The notes below the pieces were generated by a model. That model was not told where the DNA came from, made no database searches, and worked only from the letters and a program-made list of their open reading frames with translations. From Afipia massiliensis (lineage in GTDB: Bacteria; Pseudomonadota; Alphaproteobacteria; Rhizobiales; Xanthobacteraceae): 64,000 nucleotides of DNA. Below, one piece after another: positions 18,254-27,189 of the stretch. Each line of letters opens with the position of its first letter. Positions within the stretch are counted from its first letter, which is position 1. Location: contig NZ_LBIA02000001.1 of NCBI RefSeq assembly GCF_001006325.2, positions 3,411,501-3,475,500 of the forward strand. The letters are read 5' to 3'. Both the position numbers and the translations under genes were made by a program.

Positions 18254-19227
18254 GGCTTTGGCAACTGGCCTTGCCAGACAGCGCAGCCAACGCCCGTTTG
18301 ACCAAAACTGTTTCCATTATAGAACAAATACAACTGTCCATTGATCTGAAGAATGTATGGATAGCACTGCATCGTAGAATCCCAACCATCCGTCGAGAGA
18401 TCGATTCCAGCCAGATGATCCGCGCGCCTCCAAATGCGACCGTCTTCTGAGAACGAATAGCCTATCCGGTAGCTGCCTTTTCCGTCGCGGAAATCAATCG
18501 AGTTCCGATAACAATACCACATATGATACTGGCCATCGCGCTCGATCACACAGGGCCGCGCAATCGCTTCTGCCACGTGACGCTGTGAAATCACTAGATT
18601 TCCAGGCCGCGTCCAACTTATGCCGTCGATCGATTCTCCGTATTTGATCCCGTAAACAGGCTCAAGACGACCGGCAACATCTATCCAGCCCAAGCCGGAT
18701 ACGTACCACATTTTCCAGAGCGGGCCGCTTCGTAAGACCCAAGGCGTAACGGCCATAAAAGGTTCGGTCGGAGTTCGCTCTAATATCGGTCCGTCGAAAA
18801 GCTTAGTAAAGGTCTTTCCTCCATCTGTACTTTTCGCCAGGCCTGTCGTGTTGTGATAGGGCACCGATACGCGGCGATTCCATCCGCTGTAATACAGCCA
18901 AAGCTCTTGTTGGACGTTCAGCGCGCACGCTGGCATGATTCCGTCATCATCGAAGGTGCCTAGGGCACCAAGCGGCATAATAGGTTCTTCGTTCACGCCT
19001 AGAACGGCTGTTGGGTCATCTACCGCAACGTCCACGAACGCTGGATAGCTTTTGCCGTCACTTCGCCTTGCCGCTACATAAACTCGAACCCTGTCCTCCA
19101 GTTCGACGGCAACCGGGCCTTGCATGTGAGTGCTGGAACGGCTCGCGGAGAGGGGAAAGCAGGTGATGCGCCCAATTTTTTTCCAAGGCATGTCTACTAA
19201 GCCAATAAAGACATTACGCAATTCCAC
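18250..19227 (-). CDS. Five-bladed propeller protein, glycosidase-like
   Basis: A 325-residue protein with repeated Asp/Trp-rich strands typical of GH43/GH32-like five-bladed propellers (MQGPVAVELEDRVRVYVAARR, DDDGIMPACAL, WLYYSGWNR, MWYVSGLGW, YHMWYCYRNS, YLFYNGN). No signal peptide is seen, so it is probably cytoplasmic. Such proteins in O-antigen loci are usually annotated as hypothetical; hydrolase or sugar-binding activity is only inferred. It is the first gene of the leftward unit, and a 21-bp dyad lies in its promoter region. Confidence 0.75.
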   Translation of the reverse strand: MELRNVFIGLVDMPWKKIGRITCFPLSASRSSTHMQGPVAVELEDRVRVYVAARRSDGKSYPAFVDVAVDDPTAVLGVNEEPIMPLGALGTFDDDGIMPACALNVQQELWLYYSGWNRRVSVPYHNTTGLAKSTDGGKTFTKLFDGPILERTPTEPFMAVTPWVLRSGPLWKMWYVSGLGWIDVAGRLEPVYGIKYGESIDGISWTRPGNLVISQRHVAEAIARPCVIERDGQYHMWYCYRNSIDFRDGKGSYRIGYSFSEDGRIWRRADHLAGIDLSTDGWDSTMQCYPYILQINGQLYLFYNGNSFGQTGVGCAVWQGQLPKP

Positions 19228-19254
19228 TGCGTTGCTTAGCGGGTCTTGATCCCC

Positions 19255-19275
19255 TGTACAATCACCTCTTGTACA
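19255..19275. promoter_or_regulatory. 21-bp dyad in the divergent promoter region
   Basis: TGTACAA (19255-19261) and TTGTACA (19269-19275) form a perfect inverted repeat with a 7-base spacer, lying between the divergently transcribed propeller/GT unit (start 19227) and methyltransferase/aminotransferase unit (start 19364). Position and symmetry fit an operator for a dimeric regulator. No cognate regulator is encoded in the island. Confidence 0.45.
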
Positions 19276-19363
19276 TTGAACAGGTGCTATGCTTGATGCA
19301 TCTACTAAGTAATGCGTGCCGCCCTCAAGCGTCTAATTAAGAACGATAGGTAAGGTTACACCA

Positions 19364-20134
19364 ATGAGCGTTGAGCAGGAGAGGACCTTCCAGATTGAGA
19401 CGACCGCGTCTGATGACCAGCAGATGTATCGACAGCGGCTTGTCCAGATGTTCGAAAAAAGCCCGCTTCCTTTGGGTGAAAGACTTTTCAATATTGGAAT
19501 GTATACGAGAAGCTCAATTCTCGTTAAGTTTTTGGTGATGAGCGATATCTATCTGCGCGTAAGGGATATCCCAGGGCAATTTTTAGAGTTCGGGACATGG
19601 TGGGGCCAGAATCTTATCCTTCTCGAGAATCTCCGAGCGATTCATGAGCCGTTTAATAAGCAGCGTGTAATTGTCGGCTTCGATACTTTCGATGGCTACA
19701 CGGAGCTTAGTGACAAAGATAAGCCCAGCGAAGTTTGGGGCGAGAACTCTTACAGCACAGGTCTCAGCTACGTTGACTATCTGCGTGAGCTTCTGGAAAT
19801 TCATGAAGGCAGCAATGTGCTTGGCCAGATCAGAGGCTGTCATCGGCTGATCGTCGGCGACGTCGAGAAGACTGCTCCGAAGTATTTTGTCGATCATCCT
19901 CAAACGATAGTCGCATTCGCCTATTTTGATATGGGTTTATACAAGCCCACTAAAGCAGCTCTCAGTGCTATTAAGCCTCATCTCGTTTCGGGCAGCGTAG
20001 TTCTACTGGACGAATTGACGTGGTCTGAATCCCCGGGCGAAGCGGTCGCATTCAAGGAAGTTTTCAGCCGAGACGAAGTGCGAGTCGAAAAATGTGCCCT
20101 GTACCCCTCAAAGACAATCGTCACAATTCGATAA
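19364..20134 (+). CDS. TylF/MycF-like SAM-dependent methyltransferase
   Basis: A 256-residue class I methyltransferase with the SAM-binding strand QFLEFGTWWGQN (about 72-83), VGFDTFDGY, and the metal-site-like AYFDMGLYKPTKAAL and LLDELTWSESPGEAVAFKE segments typical of the TylF/MycF sugar O-methyltransferase family. It leads the rightward unit with a VioA-like aminotransferase and a second methyltransferase, so a likely substrate is a nucleotide-activated or lipid-linked deoxyamino sugar. Confidence 0.8.
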   Translation: MSVEQERTFQIETTASDDQQMYRQRLVQMFEKSPLPLGERLFNIGMYTRSSILVKFLVMSDIYLRVRDIPGQFLEFGTWWGQNLILLENLRAIHEPFNKQRVIVGFDTFDGYTELSDKDKPSEVWGENSYSTGLSYVDYLRELLEIHEGSNVLGQIRGCHRLIVGDVEKTAPKYFVDHPQTIVAFAYFDMGLYKPTKAALSAIKPHLVSGSVVLLDELTWSESPGEAVAFKEVFSRDEVRVEKCALYPSKTIVTIR

Positions 20135-20184
20135 CGGCGTCGAATGGAAAGTTACAACGCGTGTCATAGGTCGAAACAGTCATT

Positions 20185-21297
20185 ATGAAAAATTCTGATC
20201 CGATCTATGTAACTCGCCCATTCCTGCCTCCACTTGAAGAATTCATACCTTATCTGAGTGAGATTTGGGCTGGGAAGACGCTCACGAATTGCGGACCTTT
20301 TCATCAGCAGTTCGAGAAGGCGTTATGCGAGTATCTGGGTGTCGAACACATCGCGCTATTCACGAATGGTACATTGGCACTTATCACTGCACTGCAAGCC
20401 CTTCGCATTTCGGGTAGCGTTATTACCACCCCTTATTCGTTCGTAGCCACGACACACTCGTTACTGTGGAACGGAATTCGACCCATTTTCTCCGACGTTG
20501 ATCCTGTCACTCTCAATCTAGACCCGACGAAAATCGAGGCTGCGATCACAGCAGACACCACCGCGATCTTTCCGGTGCATTGCTACGGACATCCATGCGA
20601 AGTTGAGGCCATCCGCAAGATCGCCGAAAAGTACGATCTGAAGGTAATATATGACGCTGCACACGCTTTCGGTGTGGAGGACGCGGACGGGAGCATTCTG
20701 CGCCACGGGGATCTTTCAATCCTCAGCTTTCATGCCACGAAAGTATTCAATACATTCGAAGGCGGTGCGATAGTTTGTCCGGATCTGCAAACGAAGCAGC
20801 ATATCGATCACTTAAAGAATTTCGGCATCACGGATGAAGTCTCCGTTGTAGCCGCCGGGTTCAATGGCAAGATGAGCGAATTGAATGCTTCATTTGGTCT
20901 GCTGCAATTGCAACATATCGATGGCGTTCTGACGCGGCGTCGGGAGATAGATTCGAGATACCGAATACTTTTGAAGGACGTCAAAGGCATCCGATGCCTG
21001 GGTAAATCTGGCGAACTGGTTGCCAATTGCGCGTATTTTCCAATTCTTATTGAGTCCGACTATACGATGAGCCGCGATCTCCTTTTCAAAATGCTTGCTG
21101 ACCGGCATATTTTTGCCCGCCGATATTTCTATCCCTTAATTTCTGACCTTCCGATGTACCGTGACCTGCTATCGGCGTCTCGCTCTAATCTATCTGTAGC
21201 TGGTGATGCTGCATCTAGAGTGCTGTGCTTGCCAATTTATCCAGATTTGAGAGATGAGCAGGTTGATGCGATTGCCGCGATCATCAAACGAGGGTGA
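20185..21297 (+). CDS. DegT/DnrJ/EryC1 sugar aminotransferase (VioA-like)
   Basis: A 370-residue PLP aminotransferase acting on nucleotide keto-sugars. PLP lysine K186 is in SFHATKVFNTFEGGA, and D157 in IYDAAHAFG contacts the pyridine nitrogen. Overall it looks closest to VioA-type enzymes (VTRPFLPPLEEF, TNGTLALITAL), which convert dTDP-4-keto-6-deoxyglucose to dTDP-4-amino-4,6-dideoxyglucose (viosamine). RmlA and RmlB encoded in the same island would supply the substrate; a GDP-4-keto-6-deoxymannose substrate from Gmd (perosamine route) is the alternative. Confidence 0.88.
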   Translation: MKNSDPIYVTRPFLPPLEEFIPYLSEIWAGKTLTNCGPFHQQFEKALCEYLGVEHIALFTNGTLALITALQALRISGSVITTPYSFVATTHSLLWNGIRPIFSDVDPVTLNLDPTKIEAAITADTTAIFPVHCYGHPCEVEAIRKIAEKYDLKVIYDAAHAFGVEDADGSILRHGDLSILSFHATKVFNTFEGGAIVCPDLQTKQHIDHLKNFGITDEVSVVAAGFNGKMSELNASFGLLQLQHIDGVLTRRREIDSRYRILLKDVKGIRCLGKSGELVANCAYFPILIESDYTMSRDLLFKMLADRHIFARRYFYPLISDLPMYRDLLSASRSNLSVAGDAASRVLCLPIYPDLRDEQVDAIAAIIKRG

Positions 21298-21346
21298 TTT
21301 TGCGCCACCGCGCGTGCTGTCCTAAACGATCAACGGAGTCATCTGC

Positions 21347-22090
21347 GTGAATAGCGATAATCCATTTATTTTCGAGGCGACGAAAGATACGCCCTTGGGT
21401 ATGCCGACCGCGCAAGCGATGGAGAAGTACAAGCAACTGGGTTACTCGCCCGAAGATCTCTACAATAACTTTCCGTGTTTTGCGGGGGCCAAAACGCTGG
21501 CACGCTATCTGTCATTCTTCCAATGTTACCAGATGACGTTGGGACTTGCTGGTCATATGGCGGAAGTCGGCGTGTACCGCGGGGGTGTCTCGCTCTTCCT
21601 AGCTAAGCTGTCGCTGCTTTATGAACCCCACTCTATGACGCAAGTTCATGGGTTCGATTGGTTTCGCGCGCCCAGTGCGCAGGATCAAGAACATGCGCCG
21701 GAAGGACACATCTACTACGAACCGTTCGAGCGAATTACCCAACTAATCGGCGTACAGGGGCTTCAGCGTTATGTATTGCTTCACCGATTGAATGTGGTTT
21801 CGGAACTTCAGGGTTTTTTCGAGCAGTACACACATCTTCAGTTCAAGCTGGTATTCTTAGATGCTGGGGAATACGACATTGTCGCAAGAAGCATTCGGGA
21901 GTTTTGGCCTCGATTGACCAATGGCGGCGTCATGATTTTCGACCAATTTAATCATGAGGTGGCGCCGGGGGAGACCCACGCTATCAAGGAACTTCTACCC
22001 CCAGACGCCGTCATTCGCTCGTTTCCCCACGGAGGTATGCCAACTGCTTATGTGGTGAAGGGGGAGCGCGTTTCCGGTCGATCATTCTAA
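21347..22090 (+). CDS. TylF/MycF-like SAM-dependent methyltransferase
   Basis: A 247-residue protein starting at GTG. SAM-binding core HMAEVGVYRGGVSLFLA (about 69-85), VHGFDWF, FVFLDAGEY-type strand (LVFLDAGEYD) and MIFDQFNHEVAPGETHAI, a characteristic TylF-family metal/substrate segment. Only distantly similar to the methyltransferase two genes upstream, so the two may methylate different hydroxyls. Placed between the aminotransferase and the acyltransferase. Confidence 0.82.
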   Translation: MNSDNPFIFEATKDTPLGMPTAQAMEKYKQLGYSPEDLYNNFPCFAGAKTLARYLSFFQCYQMTLGLAGHMAEVGVYRGGVSLFLAKLSLLYEPHSMTQVHGFDWFRAPSAQDQEHAPEGHIYYEPFERITQLIGVQGLQRYVLLHRLNVVSELQGFFEQYTHLQFKLVFLDAGEYDIVARSIREFWPRLTNGGVMIFDQFNHEVAPGETHAIKELLPPDAVIRSFPHGGMPTAYVVKGERVSGRSF

Positions 22091-22147
22091 GCTTATCATA
22101 AAGCCAATCAAAACCTACCGTTCCACCGATTTTGCGAGGCCAAAAGC

Positions 22148-22861
22148 GTGGCGAGTTCCTATTCCAAGACGCGAAAACTGATTATTTTTGGAACCGAGGA
22201 TTTTGCGGACATCGCATTTGAGTATTTTACACACGACTCTCCATATGAGGTCGTGGCGTTTACTGCGGATCGCGCTTACGTCAAAGATGCAACGAAGTTC
22301 GGCTTGCCAGTCGTAGCCTTCGAAGACATCGAAGCGACGTTTTCGCCGGATGATTGCCATTTTTTCGGCGCTGTCGTCTACGCTCAACTGAATCGCTTGC
22401 GAGAAGATGTCTGCAAAAGAGCGAAGGTGAAGGGCTATCAGTTGGCCAGCTATGTCAGTAGCAGAGCGTTTGTTTGGCGCAACGTCAAGTTAGGGGAGCA
22501 TTGTTTTATCTTTGAGGACAACACGGTTCAGCCGTTCGCGTCGATCGGCGATAATGTGGTTCTTTGGAGCGGTAATCATATCGGACATCATTCTAAAATC
22601 GGGAACCATTGTTTCCTGACCTCTCATGTTGTCGTTTCTGGATGGGTTGAAATTGGCGATTATTGCTTCGTCGGTGTGAACAGCACCCTAGCCAACAATA
22701 CGCGGGTTGGGGACGGGTGCTGGATCAATCATGGCGCCTGCCTAAGCGGCGATATTGAAGCGCGTTCACTAGTGAGAGCCGGAGGAAGTGAGATCACTCC
22801 GCTCAATGAGGCAGTATTATTTCGTAGTCTTGCCCGTTCGAGTCGAGCTCGGCCGAAATAG
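22148..22861 (+). CDS. Sugar N-acyltransferase, NeuD/PglD/VioB family
   Basis: A 237-residue protein with a Rossmann-like N-terminal part (RKLIIFGTEDFADIAFEYF) and a left-handed beta-helix of hexapeptide repeats (about 120-210: IGDNVVLWSGNHIGHHSKIGNHC). The His in GNHIGHHS aligns with the catalytic base of PglD. The family N-acylates UDP- or dTDP-4-amino sugars, which fits the VioA-like gene two positions upstream. GTG start. Its stop abuts the stop of the opposite-strand wbqC gene with no gap. Confidence 0.86.
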   Translation: MASSYSKTRKLIIFGTEDFADIAFEYFTHDSPYEVVAFTADRAYVKDATKFGLPVVAFEDIEATFSPDDCHFFGAVVYAQLNRLREDVCKRAKVKGYQLASYVSSRAFVWRNVKLGEHCFIFEDNTVQPFASIGDNVVLWSGNHIGHHSKIGNHCFLTSHVVVSGWVEIGDYCFVGVNSTLANNTRVGDGCWINHGACLSGDIEARSLVRAGGSEITPLNEAVLFRSLARSSRARPK

Positions 22862-23545
22862 TTACACCGAAACGTGCTCTAATATGGTGTTTCGCTGCAA
22901 TTCGCCGGTAATGGTTTTGGCATCCTCAGTGAGAAGTCGTTCAAGAATGCTTTTAAACGACCCTTGATATTCCGAGAGGAAGTTGAGCGTTAGTCCTGCA
23001 TCGGCGAATGCACGAGGATCATAGATACCCTTTCCTCCTGGAGCATTGATGTAATGCCGCGCATCGACACGTTTTGCGATCTCAATAATTCGGTCTTGAG
23101 CCTTGAACTCTGAAGAAATATCAAGGGAGCTTGACAGTATCGTTGGTCGCCTAAGCTCGAGCAAATCCGCGACTTGCCGCAGATTGTCCACCAAATATTC
23201 CACAGGAGTGCGCTCAAAATCCAGAATTGATCGGGATAGCCCTGGAATAGCAGTCAATTTTGTCAAACACGGAAAGCGCCGGAACTGATCGAGCATGACA
23301 TTGAGGGGGGCAGGCGCAAAACGAAGGTCGCAGATTCTAGTCGCATCGCGGTCGGCCTTCAGCAAAGGAAGTGTTAGCCATTGCGGGTTGTCTTGGCTGT
23401 CCGAAAGTTGATTGCGATGAACATAACCTCTTCTCGGGAACTGAACGCAATCTAGTACAACGAACATATCAGCTGCCGAAAAAAGACGAAAGTATCCATT
23501 GTAGGGAAAGAAGTAGGGTTGCATGATCGCGACTTTCAAAGACAT
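22862..23545 (-). CDS. WbqC family protein
   Basis: A 227-residue protein starting MSLKVAIMQPYFFPYNGYF, the WbqC-family signature, followed by FVVLDCVQFPRRGYVHRNQL and HYINAPGGKGIYD. The family is frequent in polysaccharide clusters next to amino-sugar genes; its chemistry is not firmly established. The frame opens at 23572, but ATG 23545 follows GGAAG and begins the domain. It is the only leftward gene in this part of the cluster, tail-to-tail with the acyltransferase. Confidence 0.85.
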   Translation of the reverse strand: MSLKVAIMQPYFFPYNGYFRLFSAADMFVVLDCVQFPRRGYVHRNQLSDSQDNPQWLTLPLLKADRDATRICDLRFAPAPLNVMLDQFRRFPCLTKLTAIPGLSRSILDFERTPVEYLVDNLRQVADLLELRRPTILSSSLDISSEFKAQDRIIEIAKRVDARHYINAPGGKGIYDPRAFADAGLTLNFLSEYQGSFKSILERLLTEDAKTITGELQRNTILEHVSV

Positions 23546-23668
23546 GGCAACGCTTCCGGATAGATGGCGCATGACGGTTGGCGTCGTGCTTTTGCGGTAG
23601 ACAATGGTACTTCAAACAAACTTACGACGTTTTGCGCAGCTGAGCAAAACCTTCAGAAGAGAAAACTT

Positions 23669-24835
23669 ATGGGCGATGTGAATTTCAACGAGGCGCTTCG
23701 ACGTGAAATAAGTGTGAGCATTCGCAATTCTCACGAGAAGAATTGGGACGAGGGTGAGCGGGGACCAGAGCCGGTGCCTGTAGGGCTGCCGGTGCTGCGA
23801 CGTATCGCTACGCCTGTTCGTCAGGCTGCAGCGCGGACAAAAGCGATTTGGCTCGATTATGTTCGTCCGTTAGGGATCGATCTCGTTCGACTGCTGTGGC
23901 CGTCACTTGAATATCGCCTCAAGCTGGGACGCTATAAAGGGGTTGGGTACCTCTATGATCGTCTGGAAGACGAAGAGTCGAAGAATCTTCTCGTTAAGCT
24001 TTTTGCATTCCGTGCCATGGGACATCGAAAGGTGAGACTACCGCGGAGTGATGCAAACTACTGGATCAATATTCAGCGGGTCGAGAATCTGAATATTGTC
24101 GGGCCGTCGGTTTCCGTAGAGTTCATGAATCTGGTACTGGAATTGCGAGATTTGCGTTCTATCGATTTCGATATGCAGGCTTACTGTACTGGCCGGGGCG
24201 GATCCTATGTCTTCTTGCAACGTCAGTACGAGCTACACCGTGAAACTGCGCATTGTCAGGCGGATCCCGGCGATGTCGTTATTGATGCTGGCGGCTGCTG
24301 GGGGGAGACGGCGCTCTATTTTGCACATCAAGTCGGCAGCCAGGGAAAAGTTATCTCGTATGAGTTCATTCCCAGTAATCTTCGGGTGCTCGATCGTAAC
24401 CTGGCGGTGAATCCCCAACTCGCAGATACAATAACTGTTGTACGCCAGCCGCTATGGAGTACTGAAGATCAAACGTTGTACTATGTGGACTGGGGACCGG
24501 GCAGTCGCGTCAGCTTTGCGAAGATGCGTGAAGACTTTCCAGATACTCAATGCTCAACAACGACAATCGATGTGACGGTAGAGAGGGAGAAGCTTCAACG
24601 GCTAGATTTCATCAAGATGGATATAGAAGGCGCCGAGTTGAGTGCGCTTAAGGGCTGCGAGAAGTCGCTCAAGAGATTTCACCCTAAGCTTGCAATTAGT
24701 CTCTACCACAGTGTTGAAGATTTCAAATCTATCCCGCGTTATCTCGACTCGCTCGGGCTGCGATATAAATTCTATCTAGAACATCACACGATCTATGAGA
24801 ATGAAACACTATTGTTTTGCATTCCGCAGAAGTGA
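23669..24835 (+). CDS. FkbM family methyltransferase
   Basis: A 388-residue protein with an N-terminal helical region of about 200 residues and a C-terminal FkbM domain: VIDAGGCWGETALYFAHQ (SAM-binding), YEFIPSNLRVLDRNL and the FIKMDIEGAELSALKGCE motif with the conserved D-x-E-G. FkbM enzymes O-methylate sugars or polyketides; here a cap or side methyl group on the surface glycan is likely. The frame is open from 23564, but ATG 23669 has a better upstream AGAAGAG. Last gene of the AT-richer island. Confidence 0.83.
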   Translation: MGDVNFNEALRREISVSIRNSHEKNWDEGERGPEPVPVGLPVLRRIATPVRQAAARTKAIWLDYVRPLGIDLVRLLWPSLEYRLKLGRYKGVGYLYDRLEDEESKNLLVKLFAFRAMGHRKVRLPRSDANYWINIQRVENLNIVGPSVSVEFMNLVLELRDLRSIDFDMQAYCTGRGGSYVFLQRQYELHRETAHCQADPGDVVIDAGGCWGETALYFAHQVGSQGKVISYEFIPSNLRVLDRNLAVNPQLADTITVVRQPLWSTEDQTLYYVDWGPGSRVSFAKMREDFPDTQCSTTTIDVTVEREKLQRLDFIKMDIEGAELSALKGCEKSLKRFHPKLAISLYHSVEDFKSIPRYLDSLGLRYKFYLEHHTIYENETLLFCIPQK

Positions 24836-25246
24836 CCAGTTTTAGTAATTTCGAGATGAATCGAGTATGCTCTTGTTCGTTTCTCCGTTCGCGGGCTTCA
24901 TTGCTGCTCATTAACCGTTTCAGGATGGTTGCTATAAATTCTTCTCTTTGCTGAATTCGGGTACTTGAGGATTCTTGCCATGTGTGTCCGTGATAACCTT
25001 CCTTAGCTTGGCATCTGAATGCTTGGCTTCGCGACAGATGTGCCAGTTCAAGATAGCAGTTCTGAAGCCCACCTTTCGCCTACCGCTGCTTCGTGAATCG
25101 CGAACTGGATTCAACTGATCAGTTAGATCTGGTATCCAGATTCACAAGTCATTGATGTTTATAGTGGAATTTCACTGTCCAAAATTCGTCCCTATTTGTG
25201 GCTGATTATGGGAGCCGTTCTCGTCTCTGCCACAATGCGAGGTGCA
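24836..25246. other. Intergenic stretch without a supported gene
   Basis: About 410 bases between the FkbM gene and a secreted protein gene. A minus-strand frame (24932-25114) has no recognisable domain or ribosome binding site. The low GC content matches the island to the left, so the island edge probably lies here. No terminator with a T-run was seen. Confidence 0.5.
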
Positions 25247-25744
25247 ATGTTTTCATTTGAATCAATCTGCCGGCGCGCTACGATGGCTGCTGCTCTTGGC
25301 TTATCATTCATCTCCGTTGGAGTGCAGGCGCAGTCGGCACAGCCGTTCGCCGGAATGTCGGGCGTCTGGTCGGGCAAGGGGACAATCGCGTTCGAGGGCG
25401 GCGCGCGTGAGGCCATCCGCTGCCGGGCAACCTATGCCGTCCGTGACGACGGCAACGCTCTTCAGCAAATTCTGCGTTGCGCAAGCGACAGCTACAAGAT
25501 CGAACTAACCAGCAACGTCGTTGCCAATGGTGGAAAATTGTCCGGGACCTGGAGCGAATCCACGCGGAATGTCAGCGGCGACGTTCAGGGTACAACGGCG
25601 GGCGGGCGGTTTCAGGTCGTCGTCAGTGCCGGCACGTTCTCGGCGGACCTTGTCGCGACAACAAAGGGAAATTCCCAGTCGGTTGTGATCCGTTCGTCAG
25701 GAAGCGAGTTCAAGGGCGCCAACATCACGCTGACGCGGACCTGA
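25247..25744 (+). CDS. Secreted hypothetical protein
   Basis: A 165-residue protein with a signal peptide (residues 1-31, ending SVGVQAQ-S), then a compact beta-rich domain: FAGMSGVWSGKGTIAF, two Cys (IRCRATYAV and LRCASDSY) that could form a disulfide, and GKLSGTWSESTRNVSG. Such periplasmic proteins are common in Bradyrhizobium relatives and lack an assigned function. ATG 25247 follows AGGTG; a TTG at 25196 would give a longer, less likely N-terminus. Confidence 0.72.
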   Translation: MFSFESICRRATMAAALGLSFISVGVQAQSAQPFAGMSGVWSGKGTIAFEGGAREAIRCRATYAVRDDGNALQQILRCASDSYKIELTSNVVANGGKLSGTWSESTRNVSGDVQGTTAGGRFQVVVSAGTFSADLVATTKGNSQSVVIRSSGSEFKGANITLTRT

Positions 25745-25766
25745 CACAAATCACGAACGATTAAGA

Positions 25767-27068
25767 TTAAGCACGGCAGACTTTCTTTTGAGAGTTTGCC
25801 GTTTTCCTTATCGTCCCTGCGGCGATGCCGACGGCGAGGACGTAGAGCCAGCCCTGATAGAAATCGCTGAGGTGCGAATTGAATAGCGAACTCAGGATGT
25901 TTTGCACGACCGCGACGAGCCCGATCCAAGCGACCACGCCTTCGCCGCGAAACGTCAGCAGATGAACGGTCCACATGAAGTAAAGCGCGAGCCCCCCGAC
26001 GAATCCCCACTGGATGACGAATAGAAGCGTCTGATTATGCGGGTTTCCGATGATGCCCGTAGATAAGCTGTTCTGCCTACCGGCGTCACGCACGAACAGG
26101 GGCTTCGCTGAACCTGTGCCATGACCGATGATCGGGGCGGTCTTGAAGAACTCCATCGACTTGTTCCAAAGCTCGAGTCTTTGACCCACGGACGTCGTGC
26201 CTTGCTCCGTTCTTGGCACCCGGTATTCGGTGAATGCGGCAGAAACCTTTCGCTGCAAGTTTGGAGAAATAACCCATAGCCCCGCGATAACGGCAAGAAG
26301 GAAAGGACATGCGATCCAGAATTTTCTTCGACCGAGATAGCGATACGCAAACAATGCCGCGAGGACGGGTGAATACACCAGTGCGGTTCGCGAGACGTTG
26401 ACGAAAGCGAGATTTGCTAGCAGCGCAGCGGCAATGAGCACAGCCGAAACGGCGATTGCCCGCTGCCGTCTACGCAAACTTTCCACAGTTACGGCAGCAA
26501 GCGCGGATGAGCAAAACACAAAGCCCTGACTTTGGTCGATGTAGTTTTTCACCGGGACGCCCGGTTGATCGGATTTGTAGTGGATCGACAGGCCCGGCCA
26601 AAACAGAACGACCCACGAATACAGCATCAGGACCGTGCAAGACGCGACAAAGGCATAGAACACATATTGGCCGCGATCGGATTGACTAAAGCAGTAGATC
26701 AATATCGGAATGCCGAGAAGTTTTCCCATCGGCGTCAGGCCGCGCAGCCTTTCCGGCCAGGAAATTTCCACCGCCCAAAGAACACCCAGCAAGGCAAGAA
26801 GGCATAGAACCAGGGTTGCCATGCTTGCTGGCTGTTTCAACGAGCAAAAGAAGGCCGATGGTTTTACCGTCGTCAGAAAGCCGATCAAAAAGGCCAGCGC
26901 GCACGATGAAGCCACGGACGTTGACCATGGCAATGCAGCCGCAGCGATAATGGCGAAATTCTCGGTGCCTTTTTGCCGCGCAGCCTGCGCAAGTGGCCGA
27001 TTCGGACCAGTCCATACGAAAAAGCCGAGCCAGGCATCGGTCAGCTCCCGCTTGATGACGGAGTACAT
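25767..27068 (-). CDS. O-antigen ligase / polymerase family protein
   Basis: A 433-residue polytopic membrane protein with about ten hydrophobic segments and the Wzy/WaaL-type periplasmic loop: RLELWNKSMEFF, IIGHGTGSA and NPHNQTLLFVIQWG. WaaL joins the finished O-polysaccharide to lipid A-core; in an ABC-exporter pathway a ligase rather than a Wzy polymerase is expected, so ligase is the better guess. It stands alone, opposite the lptF-like gene. Confidence 0.85.
   Translation of the reverse strand: MYSVIKRELTDAWLGFFVWTGPNRPLAQAARQKGTENFAIIAAAALPWSTSVASSCALAFLIGFLTTVKPSAFFCSLKQPASMATLVLCLLALLGVLWAVEISWPERLRGLTPMGKLLGIPILIYCFSQSDRGQYVFYAFVASCTVLMLYSWVVLFWPGLSIHYKSDQPGVPVKNYIDQSQGFVFCSSALAAVTVESLRRRQRAIAVSAVLIAAALLANLAFVNVSRTALVYSPVLAALFAYRYLGRRKFWIACPFLLAVIAGLWVISPNLQRKVSAAFTEYRVPRTEQGTTSVGQRLELWNKSMEFFKTAPIIGHGTGSAKPLFVRDAGRQNSLSTGIIGNPHNQTLLFVIQWGFVGGLALYFMWTVHLLTFRGEGVVAWIGLVAVVQNILSSLFNSHLSDFYQGWLYVLAVGIAAGTIRKTANSQKKVCRA
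25774..25805 (+). terminator. Probable intrinsic terminator
   Basis: CGGCAGACT and AGTTTGCCG form a 9-base stem with one G:T pair and a 10-base loop, followed by TTTT. It lies 30 bases past the stop of the secreted protein gene and inside the last codons of the convergent ligase gene. Confidence 0.4.
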
Positions 27069-27189
27069 TATGCCTCTTTGTTGCTATTTTTTAGGTGCCG
27101 GTGGTGGAAAATATGCGATATAGTTCAAGATGATAACTGATATGTGGCGGTCATGGCCGTCCTCGAATCGGACTGTACCCGGAAGCTGG

